Assembly (NCBI GenBank): GCA_037189665.1 | Contig: JBBCIV010000268.1 | Coordinates: 1 to 36,522, forward strand | Direction of reading: 5' to 3' | DNA: 36,522 bases | Source: BPJO01 sp037189665 | GTDB lineage: Bacteria > Planctomycetota > Phycisphaerae > Tepidisphaerales > Tepidisphaeraceae | The notes under the pieces: model-generated | What the model saw: the letters and a program-made list of their open reading frames with translations, nothing else | Database searches by the model: none | Told to the model about the DNA's origin: nothing | Part shown: positions 1 to 7,970 of the stretch, piece after piece | Layout of the letters: each line of letters opens with the position of its first letter | Numbering within the stretch: position 1 is the stretch's first letter | Made by a program: the position numbers and the translations under genes

Positions 1-933
1 CTGACCGCTGATGCCGACGAGGGCGATCCAGCGTTCGCCGAGGGGGTTTTTCGGGTCGTCGGGTTCGATGACGCGGGGGCCTTCGGCACGGGGGTTGTAG
101 TAGCGGGGGTTTTCCAGCTTGGTGTCGACGCGCCACTCGCCGGTGGGGGTCGAGTCGTCTTCGCCGAGGCCGACGCGCAGGCGTTTGACGAACACCGCGC
201 CGGGCTCGCCGGGCTTGCCGATATAGAGGTCGAGGGTGAAGTCGGACTTATCGACGTAGGCGTGGAACGGCCCGCGGATGACCTTGAGCGACTTGCCGGC
301 CTGAAGCTTTCGCGGATCGGAGATGCCGTTCAGCCGGCCGATGAATTTCCAAGGGACGTCGTAGTTGGCGGCGATCTTCTGGAGCAGTTCGCCGGGCTTG
401 ACGAGGTGCTGGACGGCGTGCTCGTCGCCGAGGAACTTGCGGTTGGAGAAGACGACGACCTCGTTGATCTCGTTCAGCCGACGAAGCACGTCGTCGTGCT
501 CGGCGGGGGAGAGCTTCTTCGTATCGATCGCTTGGACGAGCAACCGGCGGGCGGCGAGGAGGTCGTCGGATTTCCGCTTGGCGTCGGCCTCATCGACGAG
601 CGCTTTGACGTCGCCGCTGAGCTTGGGCGCTGCAGGCGGCGGGGCGACAGGAGGCGTCGTCGGGGTAGCGGGGGTGTCGAACTTCACCGGCTGCGTCGCC
701 GGCGCGGGCACGTCGATCTTCACCGCAGCCAACTGAATATCGGGTGTCGCCGGTGCCTTTGAGGCTGGCGCTTCAGATTTCGTTGGCAAGTCGGTCTTAC
801 CAGCATCCACAATTACCGGTGTTTCCGGAGAACCGGAGCCCAGCATCTTGTAGAGGACCGCCACCGCGCCCACTGCCAGCGCAACGCCCATCACGGCGAC
901 AACAGGTTTTGATAATCGTGTGCGACGAGCCAT
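1..933 (-). CDS. LysM-domain L,D-transpeptidase (YkuD family), C-terminus cut by window edge
   Basis: The reading frame runs from an ATG at 933 through position 1 without a stop, giving 311 codons of an incomplete protein. Residues about 9-30 form one membrane anchor or uncleaved signal. A long Ala/Pro/Thr-rich linker follows. A LysM peptidoglycan-binding domain lies at about 172-215, with the core HLVKPGELLQKIAANY and then LNGISDPRKLQAGKSL. From about 220 the sequence (FTLDLYIGKPGEPG, RVGLGEDDSTPTGEW) matches the start of a YkuD L,D-transpeptidase domain, which makes 3-3 peptidoglycan cross-links or anchors proteins to the wall. The catalytic Cys/His motif would lie beyond the left edge and cannot be checked. 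It is the last gene of the minus-strand run, 65 bp after the folate gene. Confidence 0.85.
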   Translation of the reverse strand, partial: MARRTRLSKPVVAVMGVALAVGAVAVLYKMLGSGSPETPVIVDAGKTDLPTKSEAPASKAPATPDIQLAAVKIDVPAPATQPVKFDTPATPTTPPVAPPPAAPKLSGDVKALVDEADAKRKSDDLLAARRLLVQAIDTKKLSPAEHDDVLRRLNEINEVVVFSNRKFLGDEHAVQHLVKPGELLQKIAANYDVPWKFIGRLNGISDPRKLQAGKSLKVIRGPFHAYVDKSDFTLDLYIGKPGEPGAVFVKRLRVGLGEDDSTPTGEWRVDTKLENPRYYNPRAEGPRVIEPDDPKNPLGERWIALVGISGQ

Positions 934-998
934 GTGTCGGACCTCCATGTCCGGATCGATCGGGATAGGTGAAACAGAAGCGCGTCCGGGAGCGGCGG

Positions 999-1613
999 TC
1001 AGGTTCGTAGAATGCTCCGCGTGGAGACGCGTCGAATGCCCCGATCCGTTGCGAGCATACTCAGTGGGATATCGTGGTCAAGCATTGGGATGTACGGAAC
1101 GATCTGCTCTTCGAAGCAAAGTCCGCACGAAACGCCCAGGAAATCGTTCTGCGCCAGGAAGCGGTCGTAAAAGCCCATGCCGCGCCCGATCCGGTGGCCG
1201 CACTCGGTGAAGCCGAGGCCCGGCACCAGCACCAGGTCGATGAACGACAGCGGAACGGGGTTGCCGGAAATCGGCTCGCGAATGCCGTGGCGGGTGGTGT
1301 GCAGTTCTTCCGATGACAGCGACGAGATCTCCACCGGCACCATCCGCCGGGCGTCCCAGCTCACCTTGGGGACGACCACCGTCTTGCCGTGCTGCCACGC
1401 CCGAAGCGCCAGGGGCGCACAGTCGACCTCCAGGGGGGTCGACAAGTACAGCATGACCGTCTTGGCCGATTGAAACTCGCTGGTGGAGGCGATGAACGCG
1501 CACGCCGACACGCTCTTGGCGTGCCGCTGTTCGTCGGTCATCCCGGCCAGCACCTCGCGGAGCTTCCGCCGGATTTCGGTTTTGTCGCTGCGATGTTCCG
1601 TTTCGTTCGACAT
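999..1613 (-). CDS. 5-formyltetrahydrofolate cyclo-ligase family protein
   Basis: This 204-residue protein has the usual length for 5-formyltetrahydrofolate cyclo-ligase (MTHFS), a cytoplasmic enzyme that converts 5-formyl-THF to 5,10-methenyl-THF using ATP. The N-terminal helix with KTEIRRKLRE (11-20) and the C-terminal motif GLGFTECGHRIGRGMGFYDR (132-151) are the family's nucleotide and substrate binding signatures. The frame is open further upstream to 1727, but those residues do not look like family sequence, so the ATG at 1613 was chosen. A likely promoter lies about 60 bp upstream (1681-1708). It follows rarA on the same strand. Confidence 0.88.
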   Translation of the reverse strand: MSNETEHRSDKTEIRRKLREVLAGMTDEQRHAKSVSACAFIASTSEFQSAKTVMLYLSTPLEVDCAPLALRAWQHGKTVVVPKVSWDARRMVPVEISSLSSEELHTTRHGIREPISGNPVPLSFIDLVLVPGLGFTECGHRIGRGMGFYDRFLAQNDFLGVSCGLCFEEQIVPYIPMLDHDIPLSMLATDRGIRRVSTRSILRT

Positions 1614-1680
1614 TACCGCGTTCCGCATCCCCGGGGCATGCCCTGCGCCCGGCCAAATGCCACCCCGAATCACAGCCCCC

Positions 1681-1708
1681 ATTATACAGACACTACTACG
1701 TCCGTCAC
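1681..1708 (-). promoter_or_regulatory. Putative sigma-70 promoter for the folate cyclo-ligase gene
   Basis: On the minus strand a perfect TATAAT (1681-1686) is preceded by GTGACG (1703-1708) with a 16-nt spacer. The -10 box is strong and the -35 box weak. Transcription would start near 1674, about 60 nt before the ATG at 1613. This would let the folate gene be expressed separately from rarA. Confidence 0.45.
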
Positions 1709-1739
1709 CGATGGTGCGTTCATCCAAATCATTATTGAT

Positions 1740-3113
1740 TCATTCATCCGGATTGACGGATTTATCCGTTCCCGATGGTTTCCTCAGTGATTCGAGCCGC
1801 TGTTTTACTTTTGCTTCAAAGCCCAGTTCCTTTGGCGTGTAGTATTTCTTATCGACGCCCAGGTAATCCTGCTCCACAAATCCTCCGGGCGCGTCGTGCG
1901 GATATTTATAATCGGCGCCGTGTTCCAGCCGCTTGGCGCCCTTGTAGTGGGCGTCGCGCAGGTGCTTTGGAACGGGGATGGTCCGGCCTTCCCGCGCGTC
2001 TTTCATCGCCTCGGAGATGGCGATGGTGGCGGAGTTGCTCTTGGGGGCCTGCGCCATGTAGATGGCGGCCTCGGCGAGGGTGAGCTGGCATTCGGGCATG
2101 CCGATCCGCTCGACGATGTCGTAGCACGCCGATGCCACCACCAGCGCCATCGGGTCGGCCAGGCCGATGTCCTCGCTCGCCAGGATCGCGATGCGCCGCG
2201 CCAGGAATCGCGGATCTTCGCCGGCTTCGAGCATCCGCGCCACCCAGTAGATGGCGGCGTCGGGATCGCTGCCGCGCATCGATTTGATCAGGGCGCTGGC
2301 GGCGTCGTAGTGCTCGTCGCCCGTTCCGTCGTAGGCGATGGCCTTGCGCTGCATCGATTCTTCGGCGACGGTCTGATCGATCTTCACAGTAGCGCGGGCG
2401 TCCCGCCCGTGGGATGCGTCCACGGGCGGGACGCCCGTGCTACTGAGCACTGCGACCTCCAGCGCCGTCAACGCCCGCCGCGCGTCGCCGTCGCTCCACT
2501 CGGCCCAGAGGTCGAGGGCTTTCTCGTCGATCTGAATATCGAGGTTGCCGAAGCCGCGTTCTTTGTCCGCGATCGCGCGTTTCAACAGCGCCTTGATGTC
2601 GTCGTTGTCGATCGTCTGAAACTGGAAGATCTGGCTTCGGCTGACCAGCGCCGAGTTGACCGCGAAAAACGGGTTTTCCGTCGTCGCGCCGATGAGGATG
2701 ATCAATCCCGCCTCGACGTCGCCGAGAAGGATGTCCTGCTGGGCGCGGTTGAAGCGGTGGATTTCGTCGAGGAACAGCACCGTTCGCCTGCCCCCATGAG
2801 AGAGGCGCTCGCGGGCGGCGTCGAGGATCGCGCGGACCTCCTTCACCCCCACGCCGGCGGCGTTCATCTGCTCGAAATGCGATTTCGTGTACGCCGCGAT
2901 CAGGCTGGCGAGGCTGGTTTTTCCCGTTCCCGGCGGGCCGTAGAAGAGGACGCTGAGCAGCCGGTCGGCCTCGAGCATGCGCCGCAGCAGCTTGCCGGGC
3001 GCGAGGAAGTGCTGCTGCCCGACGAACTCGTCGATCGTCCGCGGCCGCATCCGCACCGCGAGCGGGGCGACGCGATCGAGGTTCTTCTGCCGGGATTCGG
3101 CGAACAGGTCCAT
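1740..3113 (-). CDS. rarA: Replication-associated recombination protein A (AAA+ ATPase, RarA/MgsA)
   Basis: This 457-residue clamp-loader-like AAA+ ATPase acts at stalled replication forks. Motifs seen are MRPRTIDEFVGQQHFL (22-37), Walker A GPPGTGKT (59-66), Walker B LFLDEIHR (113-120), sensor 1 GATTENP (142-148) and SRSQIFQF around 158-165. The C-terminal half has the usual RarA sequence, with DPDAAIYWVARMLEAGEDPR and a YKYPHD motif. The frame is open to 3503, but the extra N-terminal 130 residues are low-complexity shadow of the methyltransferase gene, so the ATG at 3113 is the start. Residues about 223-243 (STGVPPVD, then HGRDARAT) do not belong to the family. They are encoded by a palindromic repeat at 2387-2445 inserted in frame in the loop after the ATPase lid. 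Confidence 0.95.
   Translation of the reverse strand: MDLFAESRQKNLDRVAPLAVRMRPRTIDEFVGQQHFLAPGKLLRRMLEADRLLSVLFYGPPGTGKTSLASLIAAYTKSHFEQMNAAGVGVKEVRAILDAARERLSHGGRRTVLFLDEIHRFNRAQQDILLGDVEAGLIILIGATTENPFFAVNSALVSRSQIFQFQTIDNDDIKALLKRAIADKERGFGNLDIQIDEKALDLWAEWSDGDARRALTALEVAVLSSTGVPPVDASHGRDARATVKIDQTVAEESMQRKAIAYDGTGDEHYDAASALIKSMRGSDPDAAIYWVARMLEAGEDPRFLARRIAILASEDIGLADPMALVVASACYDIVERIGMPECQLTLAEAAIYMAQAPKSNSATIAISEAMKDAREGRTIPVPKHLRDAHYKGAKRLEHGADYKYPHDAPGGFVEQDYLGVDKKYYTPKELGFEAKVKQRLESLRKPSGTDKSVNPDE
2387..2445. repeat. 59-bp palindromic element inserted in frame in rarA
   Basis: Two arms, 2387-2413 and 2419-2445, are inverted copies of each other and share the core GGGCGTCCCGCCCGTGG. 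Only two of 27 positions differ, and the loop is 5 nt. Inside rarA it is read as a peptide containing TGVPPV and HGRDARAT. A half-copy is found at 27682-27707. From general knowledge, peptides of this type turn up inside unrelated planctomycete and verrucomicrobial proteins, which would fit a dispersed family. Confidence 0.9.
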
Positions 3114-3202
3114 CCACGCATCATACGCGCCAAACGCCGCAAAAGCAGGGCAGCCGGGCTCGCGTCGGCGTGTACGCACGCCAGCGCAACCCGCGAAAAC
3201 CG

Positions 3203-3922
3203 TTACTTCACGCCGACGTAAGCGCCGAACGTAGCCGTCTTGTGCAGGATGTCGGCCTTGGCGAACCCCGCGGCGCGGAGTTGATCGATCTGCCAGGTGA
3301 TCGGCCGGGGGCTGTCTTCTTCTTCGATGTAGGCGAACACCTTCCGCGCGTACTCTTCCCCGCCCACGCTGGTCAGGTGGTTGAAGTATCGCTCGGCCAG
3401 GATCGATTCCACCGCGTCGATCTCGTGCTTCACCATGTCGTATACCCACACGCTGCCGCCGGGCTTCAGCCAGCGGTGGAAGCTCTTCAGCACTTGTGCC
3501 CACTCTTCGTCGGCTCGCAGGTGATGCAGCACCGCGCCTGCGACAATCAGGTCGAATGACCCGTCCTCAAACTCGCACGTGCGGATGTCCGATTGCAACG
3601 TTCCGGCCACCACGCCGCCTGCCTGGGTTACGCGCTGCTGAGCGCGGTCCAGCATCGGCTTGCTAAGGTCGACCAGCGTAACGGTCATGCCGGGAAACTT
3701 TCCGAGCAGTTTGATCGACCAGTTGCCCGCGCCGCAGCCCACGTCCAGCAGCGAACCGGCGCTCGGCGACAATTTCGCCGCGCCCTCGGCGATGAGGTTC
3801 AGCGCCAGCCCGCCGTCGATCGCGGTGCGCTGGCCGGCGTTGGCGTCGGAGAAGTTTTCCACCAGGCTGTCAAAACGTTGGCGGATCTGGTCCACGGATG
3901 ATTTGGAACGCGTGTCGCTCAT
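3203..3922 (-). CDS. Class I SAM-dependent methyltransferase
   Basis: This 239-residue protein has a Rossmann methyltransferase fold. Motif I is LLDVGCGAGNWS (58-69). The acidic end of strand beta-2 is TVTLVDLSKPMLDRA. Later motifs are FDLIVAGAVLHHL and the post-motif WLKPGGSVWVYDM. The C-terminal EEYARKVFAYIEEEDSPR region resembles small-molecule (UbiE/Coq5-like) methyltransferases, but the substrate cannot be told. It starts 12 bp after the stop of the upstream FAD oxidoreductase and ends 89 bp before rarA, so it is probably cotranscribed with the oxidoreductases. Confidence 0.85.
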   Translation of the reverse strand: MSDTRSKSSVDQIRQRFDSLVENFSDANAGQRTAIDGGLALNLIAEGAAKLSPSAGSLLDVGCGAGNWSIKLLGKFPGMTVTLVDLSKPMLDRAQQRVTQAGGVVAGTLQSDIRTCEFEDGSFDLIVAGAVLHHLRADEEWAQVLKSFHRWLKPGGSVWVYDMVKHEIDAVESILAERYFNHLTSVGGEEYARKVFAYIEEEDSPRPITWQIDQLRAAGFAKADILHKTATFGAYVGVK

Positions 3923-3934
3923 ATCCGACGCATG

Positions 3935-5287
3935 TTAGAGCGCAAGGCTCCCGCCGTCAGCAAGGGTTTGCCTCAGGCGGTGTGTATCGATCGTGCGGAC
4001 GTCGCCGGTGGTCCGCAGCGCGACGGCAGACGCGACGCCGACGGCTTCGCCGGTCTGGTTCATGTTGACCATCACGCGCACGCCGCCGAACGCCTCGCGA
4101 TCGGCGTCCAGCAGGCGGCCGGCCACCAGCAGGTTGGCTGCGCCAGGCAATACCAGGCTGCGATACGGCACCTGGTAGCATGATGGCGTCGGCACGTCTT
4201 CGCCGCGCCAGCGCCTCCAGTAATGCGAGCCGTCGCGGTTCACGATCTCTTCTCGCCCATCGAGATACCGCAGGATGGTCCCGCCAGGGTGATGGACGTC
4301 CACCGGGTATGTACCGTTGATCACGCCATCTTCAAACCGCACGCCGGAGAGCAACTCGTGCACGCTCAGCGTGTGCCGGCATTTCGCATGCCACGTCTCT
4401 CTCACGCCCAGCGCGTGCGCCCACGAGATGACCGGCAACTCGACGTTGTGCACCGCGCGGCTCATGTCGTTCAACGTCCGAATCCACCGCCTGCCGTCGA
4501 GCAGGGCCTGCGTCAGTTGATCGGCATCGCTCGCGTCCACCCCGTTATTGCGCGGGCCGTACACGTTTGCCACGCCCGGCACACCGAAGAGGGCGTGTAC
4601 CCACGGAAAGCCGTTGTCACGCGGGTAGTTGAAGCGCTCGCCGTGCTCGGCGATGAAATGCCGCCAGTTGAAGCCGGACACCCGCATCATCTTTTCTGTG
4701 CCGCCCAACATCGCCTGGTAGGTGACGGGTTGAAGCGCGGGCGACTTGTAAGCCTCAAATCCCGCGCGGCGGATCAGGTCGCCGTCGCCGGAGGCGTCGA
4801 TGAAGAACCGCGCGCGGATCGCCCGTCGTCCCGACTTGTCTTCGATGAGAATCGCGCTCAGCCGATCGCCCTCGCGGATTCCCCCGACGCATATCGCTCG
4901 CAGAAAGGGGCGGATGCGGTACTCGGTCACCAGTTGATCCAGCTCCGCCGCCATCTCGGCACTGTTGAAGCGGAACTGGATTCGTCCCGGCAGCGGCAGG
5001 TCGTCAATCGCGTTGCGCCGGCGCATGCGTTCGACCACTTCCGCCGTCAGGCCGCCGATGATCTGCTGTTCAAACTCGGCGTCGAGCAGCGAATGCCACT
5101 CGTTCACCTGCGCCGCGGTCGCCGATCCGCCGAAGATCGAGTTTTGCTCGACGACGCAGACCGCCAGTCCCAGCCGCGCCGCCCGCACGGCGGCAAAGAT
5201 GCCCGTGCAGCTTCCGCCGACGACGCAGAGGTCGCATTCGTGCGCAACGGGCGTTTCGCGGGCGGGTTCGTGAACGGTGGTGGCCAT
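3935..5287 (-). CDS. FAD-dependent oxidoreductase, copy 1 (FAD_oxidored family)
   Basis: This 450-residue protein begins with an ADP-binding beta-alpha-beta fold, CDLCVVGGSCTGIFAAVRAA (19-38). The third position of the usual GxGxxG is replaced, giving GGSCTG. It also has IIGGLTAEVVERM, FFIDASGDGDLIRRAG (typical of FAD_oxidored, PF12831) and a C-terminal FAD-contacting block LLVAGRLLDADREAFGG / RVMVNMNQTGEAVG. The substrate is unknown; relatives in planctomycetes lie near sugar-degradation genes and regulators. The next gene upstream is a diverged paralogue, and their ends are strikingly similar. There is no signal peptide, so it is probably cytoplasmic. Confidence 0.85.
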   Translation of the reverse strand: MATTVHEPARETPVAHECDLCVVGGSCTGIFAAVRAARLGLAVCVVEQNSIFGGSATAAQVNEWHSLLDAEFEQQIIGGLTAEVVERMRRRNAIDDLPLPGRIQFRFNSAEMAAELDQLVTEYRIRPFLRAICVGGIREGDRLSAILIEDKSGRRAIRARFFIDASGDGDLIRRAGFEAYKSPALQPVTYQAMLGGTEKMMRVSGFNWRHFIAEHGERFNYPRDNGFPWVHALFGVPGVANVYGPRNNGVDASDADQLTQALLDGRRWIRTLNDMSRAVHNVELPVISWAHALGVRETWHAKCRHTLSVHELLSGVRFEDGVINGTYPVDVHHPGGTILRYLDGREEIVNRDGSHYWRRWRGEDVPTPSCYQVPYRSLVLPGAANLLVAGRLLDADREAFGGVRVMVNMNQTGEAVGVASAVALRTTGDVRTIDTHRLRQTLADGGSLAL

Positions 5288-5310
5288 GGTGAGAATGCGT
5301 CAGGGTATCT

Positions 5311-6651
5311 TCAGATGATAGTCGATCCGCCGTCGGCGAGCGTGGAACGGAGCCGAGCGGTGTCGATCGTGCGTACGTCGCCGGTCGATCGCATCGCCAG
5401 CACGCTGGCGACGCCCGCCGCCTCTCCGGTCTGGTTCATGTTGACCATCACGCGAATGGCGGCGTGGGCGGGAATGTCGGCGTCGATCATGCGACCCGCC
5501 ACCAGCAGGTTTGCGAACTGGCCGGGCAGCATGCTGCGGTAGGGGATCTGGTAGAACGTCGGGTCTTTTTCCACCGGCTCGCGCCATCGTCCTTGCACCG
5601 CCGGCTCGCCGGGCACGTGGTAGCTCTGCGTGCCGTCGAGGTACTGGAACGTGAGGCCCGGCTTGTCGGAGTGGTGGATATCGACGCGGTACGACCCGTT
5701 GGCGATCGCATCCTCAAACCGCCGGCCGTGCAGCACGTCGTGGCCGGTGAGCTGGTAGCCGCACTTCACGTGCCGGCTTTCGCGCAGGCCGATGCGCGCG
5801 GGCAATCCCACGAGGTTTACGTTCGCCTCGGGCACGTGCTTCTTGATGATGTCCAGAAACGCGCGTATCTGCCGCCGGCCTTCGATTTCGCTTTGCGTCA
5901 GCTCGTCCCCCTTCGACGGATCGAGCCCCTGCACGCGCGTGCCGGCCAGCATGTACAGCTTTGAGTTCGGCAGGTTCGCACCCCAGGCAAAGCCGTTGGG
6001 CAATCCATATTCGACGCGATGGTCGCGGATCAGGCCGCTGATGTCGTGAGGCTTGATCGAGTCCCAGTTTTCCATGATTGCGCAGGTGGTCGATGGCTGC
6101 AGATGCTGGGCGTAATAGCACGAAGCGCCGGCGCGGTGCGCGACATCGCCGTCGCCGGATGCGTCGATGAAGTACCTCGCCCGGATCGCCCCGCGGCCGG
6201 ACTTGTTCTCTAGGACGACCGCGGTCAATCGGTCGCCTTCGACGATCGGCTGCACCATCGCGGTGTGTAGCAGCGGGGTGATCTGGTGCTCCAGCACCAA
6301 CTGGTCGAGCGCGAGCATCATCTCGTACGGGTTGAACGCCCACGCCCAGGCGGGGCTGCGCTCACGCTCGGTAACCACGCCGCGGGCCTTGAGCCGGCCC
6401 ATCAGTTCGAGCGTCAGACCGCCGATGATCGGCTTTTCGAAGATGGTATCGAGCGGCGAATGCCACACGTTCACCAAGGACAGCGTCGCCACGCCGCCGA
6501 ACGCGCCGCCGCGTTCGACGAGCACGACTTTCGCGCCCATCCGCGCCGCCCGCACGGCGGCAAAGATGCCCGTGCAGCTTCCGCCGACGACGCAGACGTC
6601 GCATTCGTGCCAGATCGGGGTTTCGCGCGCGGGTTCGTGGAGGGTTGGCAT
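5311..6651 (-). CDS. FAD-dependent oxidoreductase, copy 2 (FAD_oxidored family)
   Basis: This 446-residue protein is paralogous to the downstream gene, 23 bp away, and opens with the same block: HEPARETP, then CDVCVVGGSCTGIFAAVRAA. It has FFGG-like and IIGGLTLELM motifs, YFIDASGDGDVAHRAG and the C-terminal block NLLVAGRMIDADIPAHAAIR / VMVNMNQTGEAAG. The frame is open to 6840, but the extra sequence overlaps the AraC gene and a hairpin repeat, so the ATG at 6651 was chosen because it aligns with copy 1. The AraC gene just upstream on the same strand is a candidate regulator. The substrate is unknown. Confidence 0.85.
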   Translation of the reverse strand: MPTLHEPARETPIWHECDVCVVGGSCTGIFAAVRAARMGAKVVLVERGGAFGGVATLSLVNVWHSPLDTIFEKPIIGGLTLELMGRLKARGVVTERERSPAWAWAFNPYEMMLALDQLVLEHQITPLLHTAMVQPIVEGDRLTAVVLENKSGRGAIRARYFIDASGDGDVAHRAGASCYYAQHLQPSTTCAIMENWDSIKPHDISGLIRDHRVEYGLPNGFAWGANLPNSKLYMLAGTRVQGLDPSKGDELTQSEIEGRRQIRAFLDIIKKHVPEANVNLVGLPARIGLRESRHVKCGYQLTGHDVLHGRRFEDAIANGSYRVDIHHSDKPGLTFQYLDGTQSYHVPGEPAVQGRWREPVEKDPTFYQIPYRSMLPGQFANLLVAGRMIDADIPAHAAIRVMVNMNQTGEAAGVASVLAMRSTGDVRTIDTARLRSTLADGGSTII

Positions 6652-6734
6652 ACGCCCAATTGTGGCTCGAACCTGCTTCAGACGTCGATGGAATCCGCGC
6701 TCGATTTGATGGAAACGACGACGCTCAATTTCTC

Positions 6735-6764
6735 CCCCTCGGGGGAGGTTAGGAGAGGGCGTGT
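6735..6764. repeat. Short GC-rich hairpin repeat between AraC gene and FAD oxidoreductase
   Basis: The stretch reads CTCCCCCTCGGGGGAG and is followed by a GGAGAGGG-type tail. It can form a compact 6-7 bp stem with a tiny loop. It lies between the stop of the AraC gene (6764) and the start of the oxidoreductase (6651). It could be a dispersed repeat or an attenuator; nothing decides which. Confidence 0.4.
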
Positions 6765-7561
6765 CACGCGCCGCGTTCATCCGTCGGCCACTTCTTCCAG
6801 AACGCGTGATAGCAGCGCGAGAAATACGCCGGATCGGCAAACCCCACCTCCCGGGCGATCTGTTTGACTGGCGAAGTCGTTTCGATCAGCAGAAACCGTG
6901 CCGTCTGCATCCGCAGCGCGTTCAGGTGCGCCCGCGGCGACATGCCGATCAGCCGGCGGAACGTGGCGCGAAAGTAGGCTTCGCTCAGCCCGGCCCGCTC
7001 GTGCAGGCCCGCCAGCGGATCGGCCTGCGCGTAGTTCTGCTGAAGCCACCGGACGGCCGCCTCGATCGATCGCGCTCGCGGGGAGATCGTCGCGGCGGCG
7101 TCCAGCGGCTTGGCGCGCAGCAGTACGCGAGCGAGTAAGGCTTTCACCTCCGCCTCGATCAGCAGTTCGTCTTCCAGGTCGCCGGCGGGATGAAGCGAGA
7201 GGATGTGCCGGAAGGCCTGCGTCTCCTTCCGCGCGGCCGATCCCAGAAGTTGCAGCGGCAGCGGGCAGGGGATGGCGGGGTTCGTGTCGTAGTTGATGTG
7301 TAGCACGACTGTGCGTGGATCGGATTGCCACTGTCGCCTCGCATGCGTGGGCACGAACAGGATGCCTGGAGCGGCGACGCGGTGCGTGCGATCTTCAATT
7401 TGGTAGTGAATCGCGCCGCTGATCACCTGAAGTAGCCGCGGCGAGTCCGTCACCCCGTCCCGCGCTCCGCCGCCTTGTCCGGGCGCGAGTCGCCGCGCCT
7501 GCGTGAGCGCTACCCGGGCGCGAAGCAGCGCGGCGATATAGTCGACGGCGACGGGGTTCAT
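6764..7561 (-). CDS. AraC-family transcriptional regulator
   Basis: This 265-residue regulator has an N-terminal cupin-like sensing domain (RLLQVISGAIHYQIEDRTHR, then APGILFVPTHARRQW) and a C-terminal AraC double helix-turn-helix at about 170-262. Helix landmarks are LHERAGLSEAYFRATFRRLI and GMSPRAHLNALRM, then IAREVGFADPAYFSRCYHAF. Cupin-AraC proteins usually sense sugars or related small molecules. It lies directly upstream of the two FAD oxidoreductases on the same strand, so it probably controls them. The ligand cannot be inferred. Confidence 0.88.
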   Translation of the reverse strand: MNPVAVDYIAALLRARVALTQARRLAPGQGGGARDGVTDSPRLLQVISGAIHYQIEDRTHRVAAPGILFVPTHARRQWQSDPRTVVLHINYDTNPAIPCPLPLQLLGSAARKETQAFRHILSLHPAGDLEDELLIEAEVKALLARVLLRAKPLDAAATISPRARSIEAAVRWLQQNYAQADPLAGLHERAGLSEAYFRATFRRLIGMSPRAHLNALRMQTARFLLIETTSPVKQIAREVGFADPAYFSRCYHAFWKKWPTDERGA

Positions 7562-7588
7562 GAGCGTGAAATGTATCCGCGCACCCGC

Positions 7589-7963
7589 CTAGGAAACAGG
7601 ATCGTTCGCCGTCCGCGGCGTCCTGAGATAAGCGATCGCGAACAACACTCCCAGCACCGCATCTATCCCCGCCAGCGTCAGCACGTCAGCACCGATGCGT
7701 CCCAGGCCGAACAGCACGCCGCACGCGACCGCAAAGCTTGCCTTCTCCAGCACCGCCACGGCCATCAGCGGCCGATACCGCAAGACGTCCGTGCTGATCA
7801 GCCAGAACGCGATCTGCCACACGAGGATGAGGCCGAGAAACCCGTAATATTGTTCTGGATGCGATACCGGCGGCCGTATGCGCGACTCGATAAAGAACAT
7901 CGGCGTCGTCACGACGATCCCGTAGATCGCGGCGATACGGAAGGCCCAACTCGCGAATTTCAT
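7589..7963 (-). CDS. Small four-helix membrane protein of unknown function
   Basis: This 124-residue hydrophobic protein has about four predicted membrane segments: FRIAAIYGIVVTTPMFFI, YYGFLGLILVWQIAFWLI, MAVAVLEKASFAVACGVLF and VLTLAGIDAVLGVLFAIAYL. The start at 7963 (MKFASWAF) was preferred over the longer frame because the extra residues overlap the upstream gene. It lies 7 bp after the UDG-like gene, suggesting translational coupling. No family could be assigned with certainty. Confidence 0.75.
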   Translation of the reverse strand: MKFASWAFRIAAIYGIVVTTPMFFIESRIRPPVSHPEQYYGFLGLILVWQIAFWLISTDVLRYRPLMAVAVLEKASFAVACGVLFGLGRIGADVLTLAGIDAVLGVLFAIAYLRTPRTANDPVS

Positions 7964-7970
7964 GTTCGTT

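Noticed and set aside
1896..3221. 441-codon plus-strand frame opposite rarA
   Set aside because: It is antisense to RarA, whose motifs are complete. The product shows no domain.
3114..3503. N-terminal extension of RarA
   Set aside because: It overlaps the methyltransferase gene in another frame, is Arg-rich and does not match RarA N-termini, which begin near MDLFAES.
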